Shown: piece by piece, positions 26,872-33,665 of the stretch
How the letters are laid out: every line of letters starts with the position of its first letter
Position numbering within the stretch: position 1 is the stretch's first letter
Assembly: GCA_029558715.1 (NCBI GenBank)
Contig: JAKQEA010000176.1
Span: 1-43,291, forward strand
From: Bacteroidota bacterium
Lineage (GTDB): Bacteria > Bacteroidota > Bacteroidia > Chitinophagales > Chitinophagaceae
DNA: 43,291 bases
Reading direction: 5' to 3'
Program-made: the position numbers and the translations under genes
The notes under the pieces: generated by a model
What the model was told of the DNA's origin: nothing
Database searches by the model: none
What the model saw: the letters and a program-made list of their open reading frames with translations, nothing else

Positions 26872-27387
26872 GTGAAAAGAGTCTTAGCTCCTTTTTTGGG
26901 TACTGTACTAGTCTTAGCGACCATGTTATATGTATCCCGTTATAGCAGTAATGCTTCACCGACCAGGGGTGATCTTCCTCAAATCTTTTTTTTGCAGAAA
27001 GACAGTATACAGACTGAATTGTTTACCGTACTTACAGAAAACCAGCCTGTTGTTTTAGTTTTTTTTAACTCAACATGCGATCACTGCCAGGAATTTGCAA
27101 GGGAATTAATTATGAAGAAAAGGCTGTTACAAAATGTATCCATTATTATGCTATCGGCAGAATCATTGAAAATAGTTCATGATTTCTATGTAAGTAATTC
27201 GTTATCAGAAATTAAGAACCTGGTAACAGGGAAAGATCACTTGGCTAAAGGGCAACAACTATTCGGGTTTGAGAGTTATCCCTTTTGCGTTGTATATAAT
27301 GAGAAACGCCAGTTTATACGTTCTTTTCAACGTAATTTTAACGTAGATTCTCTTGTTATATCAATTCAGAGTGGCAAAAGAGATTAA
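26872..27387 (+). CDS. membrane-anchored thioredoxin-like protein
   Basis: 171 residues with a GTG start. A later ATG (codon 18) would destroy the N-terminal anchor, so GTG is preferred. A hydrophobic segment (about 4-22) is followed by a periplasmic thioredoxin fold: strand VVLVFFNSTCDHC with the CxxC pair Cys69/Cys72, and a cis-proline site at Pro137 (ESYPFCVVYN). The WCxxC tryptophan is replaced by Thr, as in TlpA/redoxin-like proteins rather than classical thioredoxin. It could reduce or isomerise periplasmic disulfides. It follows the SusC/D operon beyond a strong hairpin, so it is probably a separate unit. It reads into the pair of secreted paralogs 62 bases downstream. Confidence 0.8.
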   Translation: MKRVLAPFLGTVLVLATMLYVSRYSSNASPTRGDLPQIFFLQKDSIQTELFTVLTENQPVVLVFFNSTCDHCQEFARELIMKKRLLQNVSIIMLSAESLKIVHDFYVSNSLSEIKNLVTGKDHLAKGQQLFGFESYPFCVVYNEKRQFIRSFQRNFNVDSLVISIQSGKRD

Positions 27388-27449
27388 TTTTATTTCCCGG
27401 AAATCTGTTTATCTGCAATATGAATTTTAATAAGTAAAACAAAAGGCAT

Positions 27450-28238
27450 ATGAAATTATTCCTGTTATCATCAATGCTGTTTCTTTTGTTTCTACAGTTT
27501 CCAGTTTTTTCAATAGCACAGCAATTACAGCATCCTGTGGCACTTTCTGCCAATTCAAATACAATGGTATCAAGGGCTCCTGACAGCCGCGGGTGGACAG
27601 ATCCGGCGTTAAATCACAACAAGCTAATCCAGCAGCAAAACGGCGGGGATGGTACATATAAACTAATTGGTACATATAAAGTAATAGGTACCCAGTTTTT
27701 GTTTGGAGAACATCACAAGGGTGATATGTTTGCCAAAGAAGCAAAGGCTTATAATGTTTATCTCAGCTATAATACCTACAACCAGGAAGTGGAGTTTTAT
27801 TCTACTTCCAACCCGGATAAACCATTGGTGAGGGAACCGGGTACTCTTGATTCTTTTACCATACAGGAAAATATCAACCTTGGCATTACCAGGCCTTTAC
27901 GGTTCATTTATGGTTCATTCCTGGGAGAAAAAGAGAAATATTATTACCTGGAAATATACAAAGGAGAAAAGTATAGTCTTTATAAAAGGTATAAATCGGG
28001 ACTGGACTATGTTTCAAATAACCTGGCCCAGCCGGAACTCCGCCAGTTTGACCTTCAGTATGAATATTATTACTTCAATGTTTCCACTAACTCACTAAAA
28101 AAGATAAAGCCGAATGCTACGGCTGTTATAAGAGAATTCAGGCAGGTAAAAGATCTTTCGGCTGAGATAAACCATGATATGTTTACTATTAATCCTGAGG
28201 AGGGATTTAAAAAAGCATTCGGATCGTTGAACAGATAA
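27450..28238 (+). CDS. secreted protein of unknown function, first of a tandem paralog pair
   Basis: 262 residues, family not recognised. The signal peptide ends near SIAQQ (about residue 25). The mature region opens with WTDPALNHNKLI and continues with YKVIGTQFLFGE, AKAYNVYLSYNTYNQEVEFYS, KPLVREPGTLDSF, LYKRYKSGL and ELRQFDLQYEYYYF. Over about 213 columns, it matches the downstream neighbour at about 57% by hand alignment. Regular beta strands with many Tyr and Phe suggest a small beta-sandwich or barrel. No catalytic motif or cysteine pair is visible. It lies 62 bases after the thioredoxin-like gene and 11 bases before its paralog. Confidence 0.75.
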   Translation: MKLFLLSSMLFLLFLQFPVFSIAQQLQHPVALSANSNTMVSRAPDSRGWTDPALNHNKLIQQQNGGDGTYKLIGTYKVIGTQFLFGEHHKGDMFAKEAKAYNVYLSYNTYNQEVEFYSTSNPDKPLVREPGTLDSFTIQENINLGITRPLRFIYGSFLGEKEKYYYLEIYKGEKYSLYKRYKSGLDYVSNNLAQPELRQFDLQYEYYYFNVSTNSLKKIKPNATAVIREFRQVKDLSAEINHDMFTINPEEGFKKAFGSLNR

Positions 28239-28249
28239 AAAAAATAATA

Positions 28250-28987
28250 ATGAAAATTACCAGGTATATACTTTTTGCATGTTTGTTTTTAATACAGTTT
28301 GAGAGTATTTCTTTCGCACAGGCGGGGATAACACCCACAGTGGGGTGGGTAGATCCGGCAATGAATCATAACAGGCTTATCCGGGAACAAACAGGGGATG
28401 GAGTATATAAGATGATCGGGACTTTTAAAGTTATAGGCACTTCTTATCTGTTTGGAGAAAGAAATAAGGGAAATCTTTTTTCTGCCGAGGCAAAAGCGTA
28501 TAATATTTCTATCAGTTATAATACCTATAACCAGGAGGTGGAGTTTTACTCTGCCGCCAACACAGATAAGCCACTGATAAAAGAACCGGGCACAGTTGAC
28601 TCTTTTATTATAAATGAAAATATCAGCTTAGGCATACTTAGTCCGCTGAAATTTGTATATGGTACTACTATCGGAAGTAAGGATAAATTTTATTTCCAGG
28701 AGTTGTTTGCCGGTAAAAAATTCAATTTGTACAAAAGGTATAAGTCGGACTTAGGTTATGTTTCTACAAACTATATTCAATCAGAACTACGCCAGTTTGA
28801 CCTGCTTTTTGATTATTATTATACTGACAATGAAGGGAAAGCCATAAAAAAACTTAAGTCAAATATCAACAATATTATTAAAGAATTCAAGAGCATAAAG
28901 GATATTTCTTCGGTATTAACCAATGATGCTTTTGCGGTAAACCAAGATGAGGCGTTGAGAAAGGCATTTGAATATTTAAATAACTAA
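28250..28987 (+). CDS. secreted protein of unknown function, second of a tandem paralog pair
   Basis: 245 residues. A signal peptide (YILFACLFLIQFESISFAQA) is followed by the same layout as the preceding paralog: WVDPAMNHNRLI, FKVIGTSYLFGE, AKAYNISISYNTYNQEVEFYS, KPLIKEPGTVDSF, LYKRYKSDL, ELRQFDLLFDYYY. The strongest conservation lies in the EAKAYN...SYNTYNQEVEFYS block and in LYKRYKS. The N-terminal linker after the signal peptide is shorter than in the first copy. Only 11 bases separate the two genes, so they are almost certainly co-transcribed. The pair looks like a tandem duplication followed by divergence. Function is unknown. The DUF3467 gene follows after 15 bases. Confidence 0.75.
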   Translation: MKITRYILFACLFLIQFESISFAQAGITPTVGWVDPAMNHNRLIREQTGDGVYKMIGTFKVIGTSYLFGERNKGNLFSAEAKAYNISISYNTYNQEVEFYSAANTDKPLIKEPGTVDSFIINENISLGILSPLKFVYGTTIGSKDKFYFQELFAGKKFNLYKRYKSDLGYVSTNYIQSELRQFDLLFDYYYTDNEGKAIKKLKSNINNIIKEFKSIKDISSVLTNDAFAVNQDEALRKAFEYLNN

Positions 28988-29002
28988 TTCTAATTATTGT
29001 AT

Positions 29003-29317
29003 ATGAATGATCAGCAGCATGTGCCCAACCAGTTAAATATTGAGATATCCGAGGAAGTGGCAGAGGGGTCTTATGCTAACCTCGCTATAATAACCCATTC
29101 TCATGCAGAATTTGTAATTGATTTTGTAAATGTGATGCCGGGCACTCCTAAAAGTAAAGTGAAGTCAAGAATTATCCTGACACCGCAGCATGCCAAGCGT
29201 CTGATGAAGGCACTGACAGAGAATATCCAGAAATACGAAACTGTAAACGGAGCTATTAAGGACCTGGAAGAAATACAATTGCCACTGAATTTTGGCGGTC
29301 CCACTGCACAGGCATAA
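29003..29317 (+). CDS. DUF3467 family protein
   Basis: 104 residues from the ATG at 29003. A TTG two codons upstream is in frame but weaker. The sequence (LNIEISEEVAEGSYANLAIITHSHAEFVIDFVNVMPG, then SRIILTPQHAKRLMKALTENIQKYE) is the DUF3467 pattern, a small cytosolic family widespread in bacteria, and its function is not established to my knowledge. It follows the secreted paralogs after 15 bases and may share their transcript, although it has no signal peptide. It converges with radC 40 bases downstream. Confidence 0.85.
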   Translation: MNDQQHVPNQLNIEISEEVAEGSYANLAIITHSHAEFVIDFVNVMPGTPKSKVKSRIILTPQHAKRLMKALTENIQKYETVNGAIKDLEEIQLPLNFGGPTAQA

Positions 29318-29357
29318 TGTCTTTTAAACCAATTAGCCCAGGTTGACAACGCTGAGG

Positions 29358-30050
29358 TTACAATAGTCCTTCATCTGCAAAACTGAAGAAGCCATCATCA
29401 CTTACGATGATATGATCCAACACTGTTATATCAAGGAATCTGGCTGCCTCTTTTATTTTAGCAGTTAATTGTTCATCGGCCCGGCTTGGTTTCAGGCTTC
29501 CTGAGGGGTGGTTATGACACAGAATAAGGTTTACAGCATCTTCCTCTAACGCTCTTCGCAGAATTATTCTTGGATCAGCTACCGTGCCGGTAATTCCACC
29601 TTCACTGACGATCTCAAAATGATTGATCTTGTTGGCCCTGTTCAGGTAAAGAACAGCAAAAACTTCATGCCTGTAATCTTTTAGCCTCGTTTGCATATAG
29701 GCAGCAATATCACTACTTGTTTTTACAAGGGTCTTGTTAAGTGAAGAGGCAGCCTGCCTTCTTCTCCCAAGTTCCAGGGCTGCTGCAATGGTAATAGCTT
29801 TGGCTTCCCCGATTCCTTTTATTTTCATCAGGTCTTTTATTGACAATTTGCCTAATTCAACAAGGTTATCCTGTCCCAGTTTCAGCACATCTTTGGCGAG
29901 GTCAACAGCAGATCTTTGCCTGGTTCCGTTATGAATGAGGATAGCCAGCAACTCAGAGTTGCTGAGGTTTTCTGCACCTGAGTATAGTAATTTTTCTCTT
30001 GGTCTATCGTCTTTTGACCATTGCTTAATTGAGTACTTGTGCTCTTGCAT
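29358..30050 (-). CDS. radC: RadC family JAB-domain protein
   Basis: 230 residues. The N-terminal helical region with the HhH motif MKIKGIGEAKAITI (about 74-88) is followed by a JAB/MPN-type metalloprotease-like domain. The metal motif is His179, His181, Ser189 and Asp192 (HNHPSGSLKPSRAD), fully conserved. Members are annotated as DNA-repair protein RadC, but the repair role is doubtful in E. coli and the true activity is unknown. The ATG at 30050 opens the family-typical start (YSIKQWSKDDRPREKLL). A TAATCTTG box ends 4 bases before the ATG, with TTG 20 bases further up inside a palindrome. Confidence 0.93.
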   Translation of the reverse strand: MQEHKYSIKQWSKDDRPREKLLYSGAENLSNSELLAILIHNGTRQRSAVDLAKDVLKLGQDNLVELGKLSIKDLMKIKGIGEAKAITIAAALELGRRRQAASSLNKTLVKTSSDIAAYMQTRLKDYRHEVFAVLYLNRANKINHFEIVSEGGITGTVADPRIILRRALEEDAVNLILCHNHPSGSLKPSRADEQLTAKIKEAARFLDITVLDHIIVSDDGFFSFADEGLL

Positions 30051-30054
30051 GAAA

Positions 30055-30085
30055 CAAGATTAGCCAATAATTTTATCCCTATCAA
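30055..30085 (-). promoter_or_regulatory. possible radC promoter abutting the start codon
   Basis: On the minus strand, TTG (30085-30083), 20 bases, then TAATCTTG (30062-30055) match the Bacteroidota promoter form with one mismatch. Four bases separate the box from the ATG. The -33 element lies in an inverted repeat. Confidence 0.35.
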
Positions 30086-30105
30086 TACCATTTAGTGGTA
30101 TTGGT
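30081..30105. repeat. inverted repeat in the divergent region upstream of radC
   Basis: ATCAATACCA and TGGTATTGGT form a 10-base imperfect stem with one G-T pair and a 5-base centre (TTTAG). It overlaps the predicted -33 element of radC. A regulator-binding site or a hairpin are both possible. Confidence 0.4.
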
Positions 30106-30156
30106 TAAAAAAGCTGCCAAATCCGCCCTATTAAAAAACGTAAAATCTGATTGATT

Positions 30157-30372
30157 ATGAAAACCAAGACCTTTACCCCAATGGGATCCCTGCATCCAAT
30201 CCTTTTCTTTGTAGTTGTTTATGTAGTGGCGTTGTTGTTGTCAATTTTTATTTGTTCATCACTTTTTTACACCTTTAATTCCTCTTCCAGTTCAACAAGT
30301 AGTATTGAAACTAAGCGGGAAGTACCCCGAAATCCGGTAGTGGCTGCCAGTACTGTTGCCTTACAGCGGTAA
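30157..30372 (+). CDS. small membrane protein of unknown function
   Basis: 71 residues from the ATG at 30157. A TTG two codons upstream is also in frame. One strong hydrophobic helix (about 13-38, LHPILFFVVVYVVALLLSIFICSSLFY) is followed by a Ser/Thr-rich stretch and a basic tail (KREVPRNPVV). No family is recognised. It lies between divergent radC and prs, 81 bases before prs. Codon choice looks like the neighbours. It is supported only by the open frame, the single clean helix and a position that leaves room for it. Confidence 0.45.
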   Translation: MKTKTFTPMGSLHPILFFVVVYVVALLLSIFICSSLFYTFNSSSSSTSSIETKREVPRNPVVAASTVALQR

Positions 30373-30404
30373 TCCTGTTTCAAGTCAATTTTTTTCTGGC
30401 TTGC

Positions 30405-30436
30405 TTGCGGTGATTGCGGTGAGAGTAATATCTTCG
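30405..30436 (+). promoter_or_regulatory. possible prs promoter
   Basis: TTG (30405-30407), 21 bases, then TATCTTCG (30429-30436) differ from the -33/-7 consensus by one base. The box ends 17 bases before the prs ATG, in the 81-base gap after the small membrane protein. Confidence 0.4.
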
Positions 30437-30453
30437 CCGCACATTTTCCCGCC

Positions 30454-31401
30454 ATGCAATACGCTAAAATCTTCGCTGGAACCGGCTCGCAACAGCTGGC
30501 CGAGCAAATCTGTAAACGATATGGTACAAAACTGGGTAAGGTTAATATCCAGCGTTTCAGTGATGGGGAAATAAGCCCCATATTCCTTGAGAGTGTAAGA
30601 GGAGATTATGTTTTCCTTGTTCAAAGCACTTTTTCGCCTGCCGAAAACCTGATGGAACTGCTGCTGATGATTGATGCAGCCAGGAGAGCTTCAGCCTATA
30701 AAGTAATTGCCGTTATCCCCTACTATGGATATGCCCGCCAGGATCGTAAGGATCGTCCCAGGGTAGCAATAGGCAGTAAACTGGTAGCCAATATGTTAGT
30801 AGCCGCCGGGGCCGACAGAGTCATTACGATGGATCTTCATGCCCCACAGATCCAGGGCTATTTTGATATCCCCGTGGACCATTTAGACAGCCATGCAGTT
30901 TTTATCCCTTATATAGAGAATCTAAGGCTGGAAAACCTTACCTTTGCCGCCCCTGACGTAGGAGCAACAAACCGCATCAGGGAGATTGCCAGTTATTTTA
31001 ATGCAGAAATGGTGATCTGTGATAAGCACCGTAAAAGGGCTAATGAGATTGCCAGTATGGTGGTGATAGGTGATGTAACAGACAGAGATGTGGTTTTGAT
31101 TGACGATATCTGTGATACAGGAGGCACACTGGCAAAAAGCGCAGGTCTTTTAAAAGAAAAAGGGGCAAGAACGGTAAGGGCTTTAATTACACACCCGGTA
31201 TTAAGTGGTAAAGCTTATGAGAATATCGAAAACAGCGTACTCGAAGAACTAGTAGTGTGCGATACGATACCGGTAAAAAAAGAAAGCCCGAAAATAAAAG
31301 TAGTGAGTGTGGCGGAACTCTTTGCCGTAGCTATCCGAAATGCATATGAAAACAAGAGTATAACAAGCCTGTTCATTCATTCACAGAGAAGAGATAAGTA
31401 A
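30454..31401 (+). CDS. prs: ribose-phosphate pyrophosphokinase
   Basis: PRPP synthetase transfers pyrophosphate from ATP to ribose-5-phosphate, giving the precursor of purines, pyrimidines, histidine and NAD. It is cytosolic and usually hexameric. The protein has 315 residues, the usual length. FSDGEI lies at 36-40, the ATP-binding region is YGYARQDRKDRPR (91-103), the catalytic His129 is in TMDLHAPQIQGYFDIP, and the PRPP loop is DDICDTGGT (217-225). All hallmarks are intact. rplY follows after 20 bases, a common arrangement in Bacteroidota, and the two are probably one operon ending at the terminator at 32085. Confidence 0.97.
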   Translation: MQYAKIFAGTGSQQLAEQICKRYGTKLGKVNIQRFSDGEISPIFLESVRGDYVFLVQSTFSPAENLMELLLMIDAARRASAYKVIAVIPYYGYARQDRKDRPRVAIGSKLVANMLVAAGADRVITMDLHAPQIQGYFDIPVDHLDSHAVFIPYIENLRLENLTFAAPDVGATNRIREIASYFNAEMVICDKHRKRANEIASMVVIGDVTDRDVVLIDDICDTGGTLAKSAGLLKEKGARTVRALITHPVLSGKAYENIENSVLEELVVCDTIPVKKESPKIKVVSVAELFAVAIRNAYENKSITSLFIHSQRRDK

Positions 31402-31421
31402 ACAATAAAATAACAATAAAC

Positions 31422-32063
31422 ATGAAATCAATTACAATCGAAGGTAGTCTGAGGACCGGATTCGGCAAAAGCGCCACCCGAGAACTCCGCTCTCAGGAAC
31501 TGGTGCCCGGTGTAATTTATGGCGGCTCACAGGAGATCAACTTTTATGCTCCTGCTGCAGCTTTCAAAAATTTAGTGTACACACCAAGTTTCCAGATCGC
31601 AGAAGTAAAATTGGATGGCAAAACTTACAGAACCATCATGAAAGACCTCCAGTTTGATAAAGTAGATGATAAACTGATCCACGTAGATCTGCTGGAACTG
31701 GTGGATGATAAAAAAATGATTGCAGAGATTCCTTTAAAATTTGTTGGCACTTCTAAGGGAGTAAAAGATGGTGGTAAGCTTATTACTAAAATGAAGTCAC
31801 TTAAAGTAAAGACATATCCCAAGTACCTGAAAGAACAGATAGAGGTGTCAATTGACGATTTAGAGCTGAATGGAAATATAAGGGTAGAGGATGTTAAGGA
31901 AGAACATTATGAGATACTGAATTCTCCCCGTATTCCAATCGCTTCAGTTGTATTGACAAGGCAATTGAAGCAGGAAGAAGCTGCGACACCTGCCGCCGGA
32001 GCAGCTGCACCTGCCGCTGCTGCACCTGCCGCTGCTGCACCTGCTGCGAAAGCAAAGAAGTAA
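31422..32063 (+). CDS. rplY: 50S ribosomal protein L25 / general stress protein Ctc
   Basis: 213 residues. The N-terminal L25 domain binds 5S rRNA (ITIEGSLRTGFGKSATRELRSQELVPGVIYGG, about 3-90). The C-terminal TL5 beta domain (about 95-185) is the long Ctc form. The last about 30 residues are Ala/Pro-rich with three repeats of AAAPA and end in Lys (AAKAKK). The tail is encoded by a 15-base tandem repeat. The protein works in the 50S subunit. It lies 20 bases after prs, and a strong terminator follows 21 bases after the stop. Confidence 0.95.
   Translation: MKSITIEGSLRTGFGKSATRELRSQELVPGVIYGGSQEINFYAPAAAFKNLVYTPSFQIAEVKLDGKTYRTIMKDLQFDKVDDKLIHVDLLELVDDKKMIAEIPLKFVGTSKGVKDGGKLITKMKSLKVKTYPKYLKEQIEVSIDDLELNGNIRVEDVKEEHYEILNSPRIPIASVVLTRQLKQEEAATPAAGAAAPAAAAPAAAAPAAKAKK
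32001..32045 (+). repeat. three 15-base tandem repeats encoding the L25 tail
   Basis: The unit GCTGCTGCACCTGCC occurs three times in a row, at 32001-32015 (one base different), 32016-32030 (exact) and 32031-32045 (last base different). Each unit encodes AAAPA. Copy number could vary by slippage without a frameshift. Confidence 0.85.
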
Positions 32064-32084
32064 TCTTTTTCTGTAAGAACATTC

Positions 32085-32118
32085 AAACCCGTACCGATTG
32101 CCATCGGGACGGGTTTTT
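32085..32118 (+). terminator. intrinsic terminator after rplY
   Basis: A 14-base stem, AAACCCGTACCGAT (32085-32098) and ATCGGGACGGGTTT (32103-32116), has one mismatch and the loop TGCC. It runs into TTTTT. It ends the prs-rplY unit before pth. Confidence 0.88.
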
Positions 32119-32158
32119 CATTTAGTAAATCCGATATTTGGCCTGTGTAAATACTTGT

Positions 32159-32734
32159 ATGAAATTTCTTATTGTTGGTCTCGGAAATATTGGTGACGAA
32201 TATGCCCACACAAGGCATAATATCGGTTTTGATGTGGTAAATGCCTTTGTGCAAAAACATGGTGCTGCCTTCAGGATTGACAGACTGGCTTATGTAGCGG
32301 ATATTAAGTGGAAGGGGAAATCCTTTGTCTGTATCTGTCCTACCACTTATATGAACCTAAGCGGCAAAGCTGTAAAATACTGGATGGATAAGGAGAAAAT
32401 AACCCTTGCTAACCTGCTGGTAATTGTAGATGACCTGGCATTGCCGTTGAGCAAAATACGGGTAAAACCTTCCGGAAGTGATGCCGGGCACAATGGTCTG
32501 AAAAGCCTGCAGGAAGTACTGGGAACCAAAGAATATCCCAAATTAAGGTTTGGCATAGGAAATGACTACCCAAAGGGACATCAATCAGATTTTGTGTTAG
32601 GTAAGTGGAAAAAGGAGGAGGAACCACTGGTTAAACAAAAGATTGAGAAGGCTGTAGAAGTGATTGAAATATTTGCCACACAAGGTCTTACCACAGCTAT
32701 GAACCAGGTAAATAATAAAGAGTTTTCGTTATGA
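32159..32734 (+). CDS. pth: peptidyl-tRNA hydrolase
   Basis: Pth cleaves peptidyl-tRNA released from stalled ribosomes and recycles the tRNA. The protein has 191 residues from the ATG at 32159. A TTG seven codons upstream would add a non-conserved stretch, so the ATG is chosen: MKFLIVGLGNIG is the canonical start. The catalytic His20 is in THTRHNIGF-like YAHTRHNIGF. The tRNA/peptide-site Asn is in TYMNLSG, the Asp is in VIVDDLALP, and GHNGLKS is present. Length is normal. It follows the rplY terminator, so it probably has its own promoter, though none is clear. Confidence 0.95.
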   Translation: MKFLIVGLGNIGDEYAHTRHNIGFDVVNAFVQKHGAAFRIDRLAYVADIKWKGKSFVCICPTTYMNLSGKAVKYWMDKEKITLANLLVIVDDLALPLSKIRVKPSGSDAGHNGLKSLQEVLGTKEYPKLRFGIGNDYPKGHQSDFVLGKWKKEEEPLVKQKIEKAVEVIEIFATQGLTTAMNQVNNKEFSL

Positions 32735-32774
32735 GAAATCAGATGGATTACTTATTTTAGCACTCCTGACTCTC

Positions 32775-32816
32775 TCCCCGGATGGCGTCTGATTGGTTTA
32801 CTAAATTATCCGGGGA
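32775..32816. repeat. inverted repeat in the pth to FAH-hydrolase gap
   Basis: TCCCCGGAT (32775-32783) and ATCCGGGGA (32808-32816) are perfect 9-base arms around a 24-base loop. No T run follows. The gap (32735-32909) has no convincing gene, and this hairpin is its only visible structure. It may be RNA structure in the leader of the downstream gene, a degenerate terminator of pth, or chance. Confidence 0.4.
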
Positions 32817-32909
32817 AATCCAATATACATATTGATTGCCACTGAATATATGGGATAACAGCCCTATGGTAAAGTATCCGATGTATTTATTAAAATGTGA
32901 CTTCCTGTT

Positions 32910-33521
32910 ATGAAAATTTTCTGTGTTGGCCGTAATTATGTTGCACATGCAAAAGAGCTGGGTAATGAAGTACCGGATGAACCCGTTATTTTCATGAAAC
33001 CCAAAAGTGCTTTACTGCAACCTCATACGCCTTTCTACTACCCTGAATTTACCAACGAGCTTCACTATGAATGCGAACTGGTATTGCGTATCAGCAAAAA
33101 TGGAAAGTATATCCAGGAAAAATTTGCTAATAAATATTATGATGCCATTACAGCGGGTATAGATTTTACGGCCCGTGATATTCAGAATGAATTAAAGGAA
33201 AAAGGACTACCCTGGGAAAAGGCCAAAGCCTGGGATAATTCTGCTGTAATTGGTAAATGGGTTCCTCTGGCAAATATTAAAAACAAGAAAGATATTAATT
33301 TCTGCTTGTACAAGAATAAAGAATTGATGCAACAGGGTAATTCTGCCAATATGATCCACAACTTTGACAAGATCGTTTCCTATATCTCAAACTATTTTTC
33401 TGTGAATATTGGCGATATTATTTTTACAGGAACTCCGGCGGGAGTGGGAGAAGTGGTGGTAGGAGATGAACTCGAGGGATTTATTGAGGATGACAGCATG
33501 TTTACACTTGAAGTAAAATAA
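32910..33521 (+). CDS. fumarylacetoacetate hydrolase family protein (FAHD1/acylpyruvase-like)
   Basis: 203 residues of the FAH fold. The metal ligands are visible as Glu54 and Glu56 (HYECEL) and Asp85 (TAGIDFTARD), with the same spacing as the Glu/Glu/Asp set of FAHD1. KPKSAL (31-36) and the signatures AKAWDNSAVIG and GDIIFTGTPAGVG are conserved. FAHD1-type enzymes hydrolyse acylpyruvates and decarboxylate oxaloacetate in the presence of Mg2+, and substrate use here is inferred. The length is that of the compact single-domain type, so it is not the large tyrosine-pathway FAH. It is transcribed as a single gene and ends at a terminator. Confidence 0.93.
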   Translation: MKIFCVGRNYVAHAKELGNEVPDEPVIFMKPKSALLQPHTPFYYPEFTNELHYECELVLRISKNGKYIQEKFANKYYDAITAGIDFTARDIQNELKEKGLPWEKAKAWDNSAVIGKWVPLANIKNKKDINFCLYKNKELMQQGNSANMIHNFDKIVSYISNYFSVNIGDIIFTGTPAGVGEVVVGDELEGFIEDDSMFTLEVK

Positions 33522-33578
33522 AATCTGACTAAGAATATTCTATTTCCGGAAGGAAAACCAAAACCAACTGCAAACCAC

Positions 33579-33615
33579 AAAGGCCATTCGTTCAAAAACG
33601 AATGGCTTTTCTTTT
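33579..33615 (+). terminator. intrinsic terminator after the FAH-family gene
   Basis: A 13-base stem, AAGGCCATTCGTT and AACGAATGGCTTT, has a single G-T pair and a CAAA loop. It continues into TTTTCTTTT. It lies between the FAH-family gene and the E1 gene. Confidence 0.88.
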
Positions 33616-33634
33616 ACAGGGATATGCTTTCCCT

Positions 33635-33642
33635 TATTTTTG
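33635..33642 (+). promoter_or_regulatory. possible -7 box for the E1 gene
   Basis: TATTTTTG is an exact TAnnTTTG match ending 23 bases before the ATG at 33666. No good TTTG lies at the expected upstream distance, where only TTTTA occurs. Confidence 0.35.
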
Positions 33643-33665
33643 TTTATTGCTAATGTTTACGCTTA

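Noticed and set aside
32757-32948. 63-codon minus-strand frame spanning the pth to FAH gap
   Set aside because: It runs into the start of the FAHD1-like gene, is low in recognisable features and is best explained as chance.
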